From: Hyphomicrobiales bacterium
Lineage (GTDB): Bacteria > Pseudomonadota > Alphaproteobacteria > Rhizobiales > Rhizobiaceae
Length of the DNA stretch: 64,000 nucleotides
Assembly: GCA_002401155.1 (NCBI GenBank)
Contig: NVSG01000001.1
Coordinates: 1-64,000, forward strand
Reading direction: 5' to 3'
Within the stretch, counting starts at the first letter, position 1. Each line of letters opens with the position of its first letter. Below, in pieces: positions 44,800 through 53,304 of this stretch. The position numbers were made by a program, and so were the translations under genes. A model generated the notes under the pieces. The model saw only the letters and a list, made by a program, of their open reading frames with translations, was not told the origin of the DNA and did no database searches.

Positions 44800-45147
44800 A
44801 TGAAAAAACTGATCCTTATTATGATTCTGATTGTTTTTTCGGCAACCCAAGGGTTTGCCGGAATTATCAGTGCTGATCATGGTTCTGATGCCGCGATGAC
44901 GAGTTCTATCGATCATTCCAAAACTTGCCATGGTGGATTGATTAGTGACATCAACGATGAAGATTGCGGCCATCGGCACTCGATGAAGGGTGAAATTGAT
45001 GCCTCATATTGTCAGGTCGATTGTCTTCTTTATTTTGTTGAAAAATTTGCGTTGAAACCGATTCCTCCCGGCACCCATGAAGCTGTACCGACAATATCGT
45101 TGAGTGGGACTGACATCAAGGCCAGTTTCCGTCCCCCCATATCCTGA
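44800..45147 (+). CDS. Small secreted Cys/His protein of the copper island
   Basis: This 115-residue protein has a signal peptide (KKLILIMILIVFSATQGFA), His/Cys residues (DHSKTCHGG, DCGHRHS, YCQVDCLLYF) and the end FRPPIS. It shares layout with the proteins at 40623 and 41424. The start at 44800 is preferred to an ATG at 44758 that lies before the signal sequence. Confidence 0.6.
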   Translation: MKKLILIMILIVFSATQGFAGIISADHGSDAAMTSSIDHSKTCHGGLISDINDEDCGHRHSMKGEIDASYCQVDCLLYFVEKFALKPIPPGTHEAVPTISLSGTDIKASFRPPIS

Positions 45148-45215
45148 TTCCTTGTTTTTAATCGCGTTCCAGTTTTACGGAGCGCAGCAAATTATGGAAA
45201 TTCAGGAGTATCGCC

Positions 45216-45943
45216 GTGTTTACACGCAGAAATTTACTACTAGGCACGATGGCCAGTGTGGTCGCTTTGCCAGCCCAGGCTGATAAAGTCAAAACCAAGA
45301 AAAAGTTTAAACTCAACCCGATCTATTTGCCGCAAATGGTGAAGTTTTCCGGCTATCCGTCCGGGACCATTGTGGTCGATCCAGAGTCACATTTCCTTTA
45401 TCTCGTATATTCCAGAGGCAGGGCCCGCCGCTATGGTGTCGGCGTTGGTAAGGCTGGATTAAAATTTAAAGGAACAGCACGTATAGGCAGGAAGTCAGTT
45501 ACCAAACCAGCGAACCGGTTGGCAGCATCATTGTGGATACCAAAAAGTTTTTCCTCCATTTGGTTCAAGAGAACGGCAAAGCCATTCGCTATGGCGTGGG
45601 TCTGGGGCGAGAAGGGTTTGCATGGTCGGGCCATGCAAGAGTTGGCTGGAAACAGGAATGGCCGAAATGGACACCGCCTGATGAGATGATCGAACGACAA
45701 CCAAAATTAGCCCAATACAGTGTAACAAATGGTGGGATGAAGCCGGGCATTAACAACCCACTTGGTGCTCGAGCCTTGTATATCTTTCAGGGAAAAAAAG
45801 ACACTTTGTACCGCCTGCACGGAACCCGTGAAGATTGGTCAATTGGCAAAGCTGTATCAAGTGGCTGCGTGCGACTTTTAAACCATGATGTTATTGATCT
45901 TTACAGACGGGTGCCAAATGGTAGCCGGATATTGGTGGTATAG
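45216..45943 (+). pseudogene. L,D-transpeptidase (ErfK/YbiS/YcfS/YnhG family) chimera with a frameshift
   Basis: The first frame (45216 on) has a Tat-like leader (MFTRRNLLLGTMASVV) and the start of a YkuD domain: GTIVVDPESHFLYLV, RRYGVGVGKAGLKFKG. In the -1 frame the domain begins again: YQTSEPVGSIIVDTKKFF, IRYGVGLGREGFAWSG, and then runs through to the catalytic HGTREDWSIGKAVSSGCVR. The first ~45 domain residues are thus present twice in divergent form. This looks like a fusion between the heads of two paralogues. The second copy has the catalytic His and Cys, but no start or signal of its own. It would otherwise cross-link peptidoglycan. Confidence 0.8.
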
Positions 45944-45944
45944 A

Positions 45945-46285
45945 ATGATGATTATAAACTCACACTTTCTTCGCAGGCTTTTGCTCTTGATCGGTATCGC
46001 AACTATGGCTCAAAGTTTTACTCAACCTGCAAGCGCCGAGGCGTTGTTAAAACCCGATGAAAAAACAACAATGGAATTTGGTAGCAACATATATCAGGAA
46101 CAATGCGCATCCTGTCACGGAAACAATCTCAAAGGGCAGCTGGACTGGCAAACGCCTGATGCGAATGGATTGCTACCAGCCGCACTATGAAACAGGTCAT
46201 ACATGGCATCATGCCGATGCATTGCTTTTCAAACTAACAAAGTTCGGAATCGCAAAAATTGCAAATCTGAAAGACCATAAAACCA
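45945..46285 (+). pseudogene. Cytochrome c, frameshifted and truncated
   Basis: The leader (RRLLLLIGIATMAQSFTQPASA) and heme site CASCHGNNLKGQLDW are in one frame, which stops soon after NGLLPA. A one-base lesion near 46186 shifts the rest: PHYETGHTWHHADALLFKLT and GIAKIANLKDHKTSF. At about 46285 the homology ends without the usual last third. The sequence beyond is the 3' part of the opposing membrane-protein gene. The gene would have been a class I cytochrome of about 145 residues. Confidence 0.75.
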
Positions 46286-46403
46286 GCTTCATCAGGTATT
46301 TCGCCAACACAGCAATGGCCAATATCACCAATACTGCAATCAAAATCATACCGCCCCAGCCAAACCACATATTGCCGTCAGCCATCATACCATCACCCAT
46401 CAT
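46209..46403 (-). CDS. Small Met/Gly-rich membrane protein with a foreign C-terminus
   Basis: The frame begins MMGDGMMADGNMWFGWGG and has one helix (MILIAVLVILAIAVLAKYL), typical of small membrane proteins near copper genes. The last 25 residues (LVLWSFRFAIFAIPNF...) are the antisense reading of the cytochrome c relic, so the natural end has been lost. It may still be made. Its start overlaps the upstream membrane-protein gene by 11 bp. Confidence 0.6.
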   Translation of the reverse strand: MMGDGMMADGNMWFGWGGMILIAVLVILAIAVLAKYLMKLVLWSFRFAIFAIPNFVSLKSNASA

Positions 46404-46869
46404 GCTGATGCTCCCTTGCCGATTGCGAAATTTGCCGTCGTATGAACCACAAAACCAAAAGCGGTATGAAAATCCATTGCAGGAGCGGGCTTAGCCCCGT
46501 TCCAAATGGCGGGACCAACGGCATAAGGTCTGAATAGGTCCATCTCAGTGAGATGTTGGTGTAATAATACTCAAACCCGACCGTGAGCGCGATTCCAATT
46601 ACCAGAAATAGCAATAATTGCGCCATAGATGGATTGAAAACCCAGTCACGCGAACGGGCAAACAGGCTGGTTAAAACATACGCTGTGATTGCAAAGCCAA
46701 CATCACCGAATGTCGCTGACATGCAGAGTTTAATACCTTCCCAATGGTTCATTTCAACCATCCCGGCATAGGTGGGGGCCTGAACAAATTCCCAAACAAA
46801 GTGCAACAGAAATGAAAAAACAATTAGATTGAATTCGACCGTATTAGTTATTCTATTCAACGCATTCAT
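46393..46869 (-). CDS. Hypothetical membrane protein of the copper island
   Basis: This 158-residue protein has four hydrophobic helices (FNLIVFSFLLHFVWEFVQAP, FGDVGFAITAYVLTSLFA, LLLFLVIGIALTVGFEYYY, LLQWIFIPLLVLWFI) and Trp/His/Glu residues in the helices (HFVWEF, EYYYTNISLRW). The family is not named. It is the first gene behind the second MerR-type promoter. The same protein often occurs near copper oxidases (recollection, not verified). Confidence 0.6.
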   Translation of the reverse strand: MNALNRITNTVEFNLIVFSFLLHFVWEFVQAPTYAGMVEMNHWEGIKLCMSATFGDVGFAITAYVLTSLFARSRDWVFNPSMAQLLLFLVIGIALTVGFEYYYTNISLRWTYSDLMPLVPPFGTGLSPLLQWIFIPLLVLWFIRRQISQSAREHQHDG

Positions 46870-46895
46870 CCAGAAACGCTCCTATTCCATATGAG

Positions 46896-46926
46896 AGTAT
46901 AAACATTCCAGTAGATGGAAGCTCAA
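46896..46926 (-). promoter_or_regulatory. CueR/HmrR (MerR-type) promoter candidate
   Basis: Minus-strand TTGAGC (46926-46921) and TATACT (46901-46896) are separated by 19 bp with the dyad CTTCCATCTACTGGAATG. This is very close to HmrR/CueR operator-promoters. It lies 27 bp before the 46869 start. Confidence 0.78.
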
Positions 46927-47552
46927 GTCGATTATGGAATATTAGCCTCGGCAATCATGTAATGCCAAATTTATTGCTAAGACTTCCGGTTTCGTCTGCC
47001 AATTCCTAGGGGCTGGCTTGAAAAGCCATTCAACGAGGATACATCTGCTTTGCTCCTACCGCAGTTTTAGAAATTTATATGGCCGCTTTGCTGACAATAG
47101 AAGACATAGCAGTAAAATTCATGAAGGTCTGCTCTCTCCCCCAAAACTTGCCGTTTAGAAGAATGTTCAAATATTCACTTTCTACCTGCACCAACACACA
47201 TTAAAACCCGAAATTTGCATGTAGAACATGGATTATATTGGGTGGCTTTTGATTATGCACTGCACGGATTTTGCACGGAAATTCTCATAATCTGTTGTTT
47301 TAATTTAGTTATTTGTAACTCCCATCATGGATGAAACGTAAAAACGTTGCCCGAAATTTTGAAGTCTCGAGGTCAAAAATATATGATTTCTGTTGGGCGC
47401 GCACTTACCGCACACACAATTTAATTTTGACAAACTTGTCACCACCGCCGGTTGAATGCCAGAACCATAATACCAAGCTGATCCAATAGGCCTATCAGCA
47501 TACGGAGACGTCTGGCCAAAATGTACATGGCAGATAGAAGCATTTCCAATGC
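46927..47552. other. Gene-free stretch between the copper island and the polysaccharide operon
   Basis: About 620 AT-rich bases. The minus-strand open frame at 47305-47682 has no motif and overlaps the end of the AlgI gene, so I do not call it. No hairpin with a T run was found downstream of the AlgI stop. Confidence 0.5.
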
Positions 47553-49070
47553 CTAGAAATTGAAATAGATAAATTCGGTTAGCTCGTCGAGCCTGTAAAT
47601 TTGAATGATGCCAATCAGGCCAACAGCAAGTATGGCTGCTGACCATCTGGGGGATGGTCGCCAGATGAATACTTGTTGCCAATGGGCAGAAATTCCAACG
47701 GCTTTTCTCAAGAACTTTTTAACCCCGATAACCGGTCGATAATTTTTGACGATCTCCATCGAGTTCGGCAACCAGACTACAATCATGGTGAGTACAATCG
47801 TCTGTATCCAGAAAACATCGCTGCTCTGCAAGACCTCCGACCACAGTTTTTCATCCGGATAGACGGAAAAGCCGAACATGCCCTTCAACACGGCACCTGC
47901 TCCTGAAAAAGTTTCGGCGCGGAAAAACACCCAGGCAACAATGACCGATAACAATGTCAGGGATTGAGCCAGAAACCGGCTCACAAAAGGCGGTAAAATT
48001 GCCTCCTTCCGATCACCTATGACAAAGGTGGACCAGAAATTATTCGCGGCAAGATAAAGGCCATGCAGCAAGCCCCAGAAAACAAAGTTCCAACTTGCCC
48101 CATGCCAAAGCCCGCCTAGCAACATCGTGGCGCCCAGATTAACATAACGTCGAACGGGACCTTTGCGATTTCCTCCCAATGGAATGTAAAGGAAGTTTCG
48201 CAGGAAGGTAGAAAGCGTGATGTGCCAGCGACGCCAGAAATCAACGATATTCAAAGCCTTATAGGGAGAATTGAAATTCAACGGCAAACGTATCCCGAAC
48301 ATCCGCGCCAGCCCCAACGCCATGTCGCAATAGCCGGAAAAATCGAAATATATCTGAAAACTATATGCCAGCGCACCCATCCACGCAGCTTCAAACGGCA
48401 CTGCCTGACCGGTCTCCGCGAGCCCGTAAACCGCATTGGCAACAGGTGCGACCCCATCGGCCAAGACAATTTTCTTGAACAGACCAATCATAAACAAGGT
48501 GCTGCCAACCGAGAGATTTACTAGTGCTCGTTGACGGAAAACAGGTAGGATAAACTGAGGAATTGTATGCTTTTGTAAAACAATTGGCCCGGCAATCAAC
48601 TGCGGAAAGAACACCACAAACAAGCAATATTTTGCAAAATCACATTCAGCAATTTCACCCACATAGGTGTCGTATAAAAAGGAAATCTGCTGGAAGGTGA
48701 AGAACGAAATGGCCAACGGCAGAACAATATTCAAAAGAGAGGCTTCCGACCCGGTGATAATATTGAAATTACCAATCAGGAAATCCGCATATTTAAAATA
48801 GGCCAGTGTCGCCAGATTGGCTGCTATACCAAATGCCAAAATGCGTTTGCTTCCGGTTTTTAATATCAAACGATGCAGGCCATAATTTATCCCGACAGAC
48901 CCCAATAACAAGATGAGATGCAGCGGACTCCACCATGCGTAAAACGCCAGCGAAGCCGCAATCAGCCACCAGATAATTCCCTTCTCCCATTGCATATGAC
49001 GCAGAATAAAAAACACCGCCAAAACGGGGGGTAGAAACAGATAAATAAATTCAAGTGAGCTAAAAACCAT
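47553..49070 (-). CDS. AlgI-like MBOAT O-acyltransferase
   Basis: The 505-residue membrane protein has about 11 helices and the MBOAT signature: FSYGYCDMALGLAR-like FSGYCDMALGLARMFG, FWRRWHITLSTFLRNFLYIP with the catalytic His, and GGLWHGASWNFVFWG with the second His. It transfers an acetyl group across the membrane to a periplasmic acceptor protein that decorates a polysaccharide. It is the last gene of the operon, 9 bp after the Sel1 protein gene. In alginate systems it works with AlgJ/AlgX-type esterase-fold proteins, and one is present here. Confidence 0.9.
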   Translation of the reverse strand: MVFSSLEFIYLFLPPVLAVFFILRHMQWEKGIIWWLIAASLAFYAWWSPLHLILLLGSVGINYGLHRLILKTGSKRILAFGIAANLATLAYFKYADFLIGNFNIITGSEASLLNIVLPLAISFFTFQQISFLYDTYVGEIAECDFAKYCLFVVFFPQLIAGPIVLQKHTIPQFILPVFRQRALVNLSVGSTLFMIGLFKKIVLADGVAPVANAVYGLAETGQAVPFEAAWMGALAYSFQIYFDFSGYCDMALGLARMFGIRLPLNFNSPYKALNIVDFWRRWHITLSTFLRNFLYIPLGGNRKGPVRRYVNLGATMLLGGLWHGASWNFVFWGLLHGLYLAANNFWSTFVIGDRKEAILPPFVSRFLAQSLTLLSVIVAWVFFRAETFSGAGAVLKGMFGFSVYPDEKLWSEVLQSSDVFWIQTIVLTMIVVWLPNSMEIVKNYRPVIGVKKFLRKAVGISAHWQQVFIWRPSPRWSAAILAVGLIGIIQIYRLDELTEFIYFNF

Positions 49071-49079
49071 GATCTTCTC

Positions 49080-50264
49080 CTATGAGCCCTTCGAAGAGGA
49101 ATTGATGCCCGGTTGAACACCCAGCAGTTTTTTCAATAATGTTTTTGATCCAGAATGCCCCAATTCGCTTCCTAACCTAGCAAGACGAACGGCTTCGGCA
49201 TGATTTTGTGCAACCAGTATTCCTTGTTCGTGAAGTCGCGCTAATTCTTCCATCGCACCACCATGTTCAAGCGCCACGGCCTTCTGAAACCAGTCAACGG
49301 CACCAAATAGCTTCAACCCATATTTCTCTTTCAAATGAAATCGCCCAAGCGCAGTCATTGCACCGCCATGCCCCTGCTTTGCAGCAAGTCGCAGCCACGC
49401 CAGTGCCACATCATTTTCTGATTCATTTCTTGGGTCATAGAGCATCAAATGTGCCAGATCATGCATGCCGCCAGTGCTTCCAAGCCTTGCAGCACGAAGC
49501 AGCCATTTACGAGCGAGCTTCAAATCCACAGGCACCAATTTGCCTTTACGGTAAATACGTCCCAATTGTTTAGCGGCGCTACCGGAACCACCCCGCGCTT
49601 TGCTAGCAAGGGAAACCATCGCCCGTTCGCTCAGTTCAAATGCCCGCGCCGGATCTGAAACAACCCCATAGCGGCCTTCCTTCAACAAACGCGCATATGT
49701 AAGCATGGCCTGCTCATAGCCGGCACGTATGGCCATTTCATAATACACCCTCGCCTGCTTGATATCTTGCTCAACGCCAAGACCTCTTTCATAATGAAAG
49801 GCCAGTTGCATCGAGGCTTTTTTGAAGTTCCATTGCAGCGCCTTTTTGAACCATTGGACAGCAACGCTGTTGCAATCAGGTCCATGGGACAGCTGAAACA
49901 ATCGTCCAAGCGCATAGGCCGTTTCGCCGCGATAGGAAAATCCATATTGAACTGCCCGGAGGGAAATTTCACGAGCTTTCTCAAGGTCCGGCTTCACCCC
50001 CCAACCGCGCGCATATGATTTTGCCGCATAAAACATAGCGTCAGGGTGCCCCTGCCCCGCGTATTGTTCAAAAATCACAAATGCTTCTTTCAGCTTACCT
50101 ACCTTTTGCAATGCGCGTGCCTGAGCTATGGCCTCATTGACCAATGGGTCCACCGGCGCACTCCTGGATTGCCAGTCTGCGCGATTGATGCGTGCCATGA
50201 GAACAATAATTATGACAGCCAGCATCAGCATCATAGCGGTGACGGTTTTGGAAATGTTACCCAT
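49080..50264 (-). CDS. Sel1-repeat protein, AlgK-like
   Basis: This 394-residue protein has an N-terminal anchor (TVTAMMLMLAVIIIVLMA) followed by about 8 Sel1/TPR-like repeats (YAAKSYARGWGVKPDLEKAR, LAFHYERGLGVEQDIKQAR, ALGRFHLKEKYGLKLFGAVDWF). AlgK in Pseudomonas is a TPR-type lipoprotein scaffold of the alginate secretion complex. Here the anchor is a membrane helix rather than a lipobox. It probably scaffolds the polysaccharide complex in the periplasm. It overlaps the AlgJ/X-like gene by 8 bp. Confidence 0.78.
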   Translation of the reverse strand: MGNISKTVTAMMLMLAVIIIVLMARINRADWQSRSAPVDPLVNEAIAQARALQKVGKLKEAFVIFEQYAGQGHPDAMFYAAKSYARGWGVKPDLEKAREISLRAVQYGFSYRGETAYALGRLFQLSHGPDCNSVAVQWFKKALQWNFKKASMQLAFHYERGLGVEQDIKQARVYYEMAIRAGYEQAMLTYARLLKEGRYGVVSDPARAFELSERAMVSLASKARGGSGSAAKQLGRIYRKGKLVPVDLKLARKWLLRAARLGSTGGMHDLAHLMLYDPRNESENDVALAWLRLAAKQGHGGAMTALGRFHLKEKYGLKLFGAVDWFQKAVALEHGGAMEELARLHEQGILVAQNHAEAVRLARLGSELGHSGSKTLLKKLLGVQPGINSSSKGS

Positions 50265-51555
50265 GACGCGCCCTCCAGATTCGGCAAGACTGTCCTTCGA
50301 TCACTTCCATAAAATCGTCTGAAATTTTGTTGGTAATGTCTTTTGGCAAAACAGGACAGATGATGTCCTTGCGTCGTTTTCGTGCCTTAGCGACGGCCTT
50401 TTCGTCGTTGCTGACAAGCTGTAATATCTCGCCAACAATCAACCTCGAAGCCTTATAGTTAAAATGGTATGCATCGGTGAACCGCGAAAGGTCTCGGGTA
50501 AAGGAACTGTCAAAATCAAAATCAACCACGTCACCTAAACGCGAAAGGCGTTTACGGAAGTCATGATTCAGTTCGCCATAGCCAAACTCCACAACCCGGT
50601 TTTGCATTTCTGAAATGGTCGGCGGGATAACAAAAATCAGTTGAACGTTGTTCTGCTTCGACCATTTGGAAATTTCCACGAGATAGTTCCAGCTTTTCTC
50701 GGAAAACTTGAACGCACGCCAATCAGATTTGGCATTCCGGGCAATCTGTTTCTGAAACTTTTCTGTTAATTCCCGATCAATATTGATGGGCAACCAAAGC
50801 CTGCTCCATATGCCCAGATCAACTCCAAAATAAGTATCTTGAGCAATTGCTAAAGCGGGATGAACAGATGAGGTTACATTCTCAGGCAGCATGCAGCTTT
50901 CGCAATTTTCAGGATCAAGTAACTCGCCAAGCGAAATATTGTTTTTCTGAGTCGCACCCTCTGCATGCGCTGAAGAAACAACACCCAGTTCAGCTAATTT
51001 TGAAATGCGTGGTCCAAATTCCTTTTCCAAAAGCTCAACGCCCACGCGCGAAACAAACCAGTTTGAATAATATTTCAAAGGGTTTTGGCTTAGCTTGATC
51101 GCTTCAGGAACACGGTTTAGTCCGCCCCTGTCGTTCTGGCGAAAACTTCTAAGTTGCACGCCAATGACTAGAGATTTCAGATTTTTGTTATCTTTTACAA
51201 ATTGAAAAGTGTCATAAATTTCGCGCACGGTGGCACCGCCATAAGCAAAATTATAGGCTTCGGAATATCCAAACCCCTGCCAGTATTGATCACGCAACGA
51301 GCGCGCACGACTATCCCCAAGAACAATGACTTCAGGTGGTTTCGCAGGATAATGGGTAACTTTCCAAAGCGGGTAATGAGCCTTTTCACTGATTTTCTTC
51401 TTATCAAACCCGGCATCAACAACCCTGTTCATTTCATATGGATCAACCACATAATTGAACATGAACGGGAGCAAACCCATAAAAAATGTAAACAACATCA
51501 TGAAGCAGTAAAAACGAGTTTCTTCAGAGTATTTGTGGTTGTTTGTACCGGCCAT
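50257..51555 (-). CDS. AlgJ/AlgX/DltD-like SGNH-fold acetylation protein
   Basis: This 432-residue protein has an N-terminal membrane helix (FYCFMMLFTFFMGLLPFMFN) and a periplasmic SGNH-like domain: VIVLGDSRARSLRDQYW with the nucleophile Ser in GDS, NFAYGGATVREIYDTF, VIGVQLRSFR, FVIPPTISEMQ, and DAYHFNYKASRLIVGEIL with the Asp-x-x-His pair. The family takes acetyl groups delivered by an MBOAT partner and passes them to the polymer. AlgX-type carbohydrate-binding modules are not seen. It is operonic with the Sel1 and AlgI genes. Confidence 0.82.
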   Translation of the reverse strand: MAGTNNHKYSEETRFYCFMMLFTFFMGLLPFMFNYVVDPYEMNRVVDAGFDKKKISEKAHYPLWKVTHYPAKPPEVIVLGDSRARSLRDQYWQGFGYSEAYNFAYGGATVREIYDTFQFVKDNKNLKSLVIGVQLRSFRQNDRGGLNRVPEAIKLSQNPLKYYSNWFVSRVGVELLEKEFGPRISKLAELGVVSSAHAEGATQKNNISLGELLDPENCESCMLPENVTSSVHPALAIAQDTYFGVDLGIWSRLWLPINIDRELTEKFQKQIARNAKSDWRAFKFSEKSWNYLVEISKWSKQNNVQLIFVIPPTISEMQNRVVEFGYGELNHDFRKRLSRLGDVVDFDFDSSFTRDLSRFTDAYHFNYKASRLIVGEILQLVSNDEKAVAKARKRRKDIICPVLPKDITNKISDDFMEVIEGQSCRIWRARHG

Positions 51556-51705
51556 TCATCCATCTCCTTGTTTCCTTACCTAAAAGGATCGCAAGAAGTG
51601 GGCCAAAGCCGATGGTCACAAAAATACAACTATTTCAGATAGTTACCAGAAACATAAGTGTTGATATTTTGGAAAAATTGCAGTTTGACATTCAAATTGG
51701 AAAAT

Positions 51706-53304
51706 TCAGGCCAGTCCCAAGGCTAGAGCCACCAATGTCATTGAGGGAAACCCAACCAGCCCTGAATAATGCAATGTCGTGAGCACAAGGAGAAAAACGG
51801 AGATCAGCGTACACCAATTGGCCATACCGTTACGTGCGACCTCCACAATCCCCTTGGCATCAGAACCGGAGACCTGATTACCACGATTAGACCATTTCTG
51901 CTTTGAAAGCCGGAAAATACAATAAACCTTCACCGCAGCATTGATCAGTTGATTGAGATACAAAATCCATGGATAAGCCATTTCGATTTTTCGCGAATAG
52001 CGAAACAGGAAAAGCGAAAGCAACATCCGGCTAACCGCGATAAAAATCAGATAGGAGAGAAAGTATGCAGGCCCGACAATCAGCGTTCCAAATATCGCCA
52101 GAACCGGGCTGAACAGCATCGTCCACATGGACAGGCGTTGATCGATCAAACACCACCAGATGAAAAAAGGCATTCTCTTGGGACCAAGCGCGATTGCCCT
52201 CGCCCCGTTGCGCAGCATGTTACCGGACCAACGCCGGAAATTCTGCACCATACGGTCCATGCCCGAACCATCAATGACTTCCACCGTATAACCCAGCGCA
52301 TCAGGAATATAGAGCATTTTGACGTTGTGTTTGAGCATATAATACCAAGTGCTTTTATCGTCGCCCGAGAGAAAACGAAAATCTCCCCAAAGCCAGTGGT
52401 TCAAATGATCAGCTTCCAGCAAACGAATGAATTCCAGCTTGCGCAAATGAGATGCTCGGAAGACCGACATGCGTCCGGTGAGTGTCAGAACCCGGCCAGA
52501 CAACGCATGGGATTGCATGGCAAGCCGGCGCTGGGAGAAACGCATCTTGAGCCAAATCTCCACCCAGCGCGGCCCGATGCAAATCACCTCTTCATCCGTC
52601 GTACAGGCCTGCAACTCTGGATATAGTTTGAACAACGGCATGCATCGGCCAACTGCACCTTCTGCAAAGATGAAATCGCCATCCATAAAAACAACGAGAT
52701 CATCCCTGCCAATACCCGCACGGCACATGGCACGCAAAACCAATCCAATCGCCGCACGTTTGCCTTCTACATTTTGTCGAATGATGCGCAAGGTAACATC
52801 AAGATCATCAGCTTCTCTGCGAATAAAATCAGAGGCGATATCTTCGTCAAACCGATCTGCTGATCCCAGCCATATCGTACCGGGAACGCCAGCATTTCGA
52901 ATTTCCAAAAGGATAGAACGGATCACCTTTTCAGTGATATCACGATGCTCCTTATAGGTCGTCATCATGAAATGCATATGTGGTGGACGCCAACCCCCAT
53001 CCCAAATCTCCTGTCCCTTTTTGCGCAGGGCCGGGTAAACAAAATGCCCGTAGATAAACGCGCGCACCGCATGGGTGAACCACCAGCCATAGCGCCAGAT
53101 GCCCAGCGAACCGATAACAAATGTAATCTCCCGCACCCCCGGATCCCATATCCGGTTCGGCAACAACATGATCGCCAGATAACAACTACAGAAATAAAAC
53201 CCGATGCTGAGAAGCGCCCAAAAGTTCCATTTAGCAAACCCTCTCGGCCAAACGCTTGGGTCGTCCACGAAGGAACGGCGGTCAGATTGTTTTATCTGTT
53301 TCAT
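51706..53304 (-). CDS. Alg8-like processive family-2 glycosyltransferase
   Basis: The 532-residue inner-membrane protein has N-terminal helices, a cytosolic GT-A domain with VVFMDGDFIF (Asp208, Asp210 in this numbering), the acceptor region LSGDDKSTWYY and the Q-x-x-R-W motif QNFRRW (354-359), and C-terminal helices. Alg8 makes poly-mannuronate from GDP-mannuronic acid; the precursor here is unknown. The start at 53304 (MKQIKQSDRRSF) follows GGAGGAG and overlaps the Alg44 stop by 23 bp. A longer frame from 53424 lies inside the Alg44 gene and is excluded. Confidence 0.9.
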   Translation of the reverse strand: MKQIKQSDRRSFVDDPSVWPRGFAKWNFWALLSIGFYFCSCYLAIMLLPNRIWDPGVREITFVIGSLGIWRYGWWFTHAVRAFIYGHFVYPALRKKGQEIWDGGWRPPHMHFMMTTYKEHRDITEKVIRSILLEIRNAGVPGTIWLGSADRFDEDIASDFIRREADDLDVTLRIIRQNVEGKRAAIGLVLRAMCRAGIGRDDLVVFMDGDFIFAEGAVGRCMPLFKLYPELQACTTDEEVICIGPRWVEIWLKMRFSQRRLAMQSHALSGRVLTLTGRMSVFRASHLRKLEFIRLLEADHLNHWLWGDFRFLSGDDKSTWYYMLKHNVKMLYIPDALGYTVEVIDGSGMDRMVQNFRRWSGNMLRNGARAIALGPKRMPFFIWWCLIDQRLSMWTMLFSPVLAIFGTLIVGPAYFLSYLIFIAVSRMLLSLFLFRYSRKIEMAYPWILYLNQLINAAVKVYCIFRLSKQKWSNRGNQVSGSDAKGIVEVARNGMANWCTLISVFLLVLTTLHYSGLVGFPSMTLVALALGLA

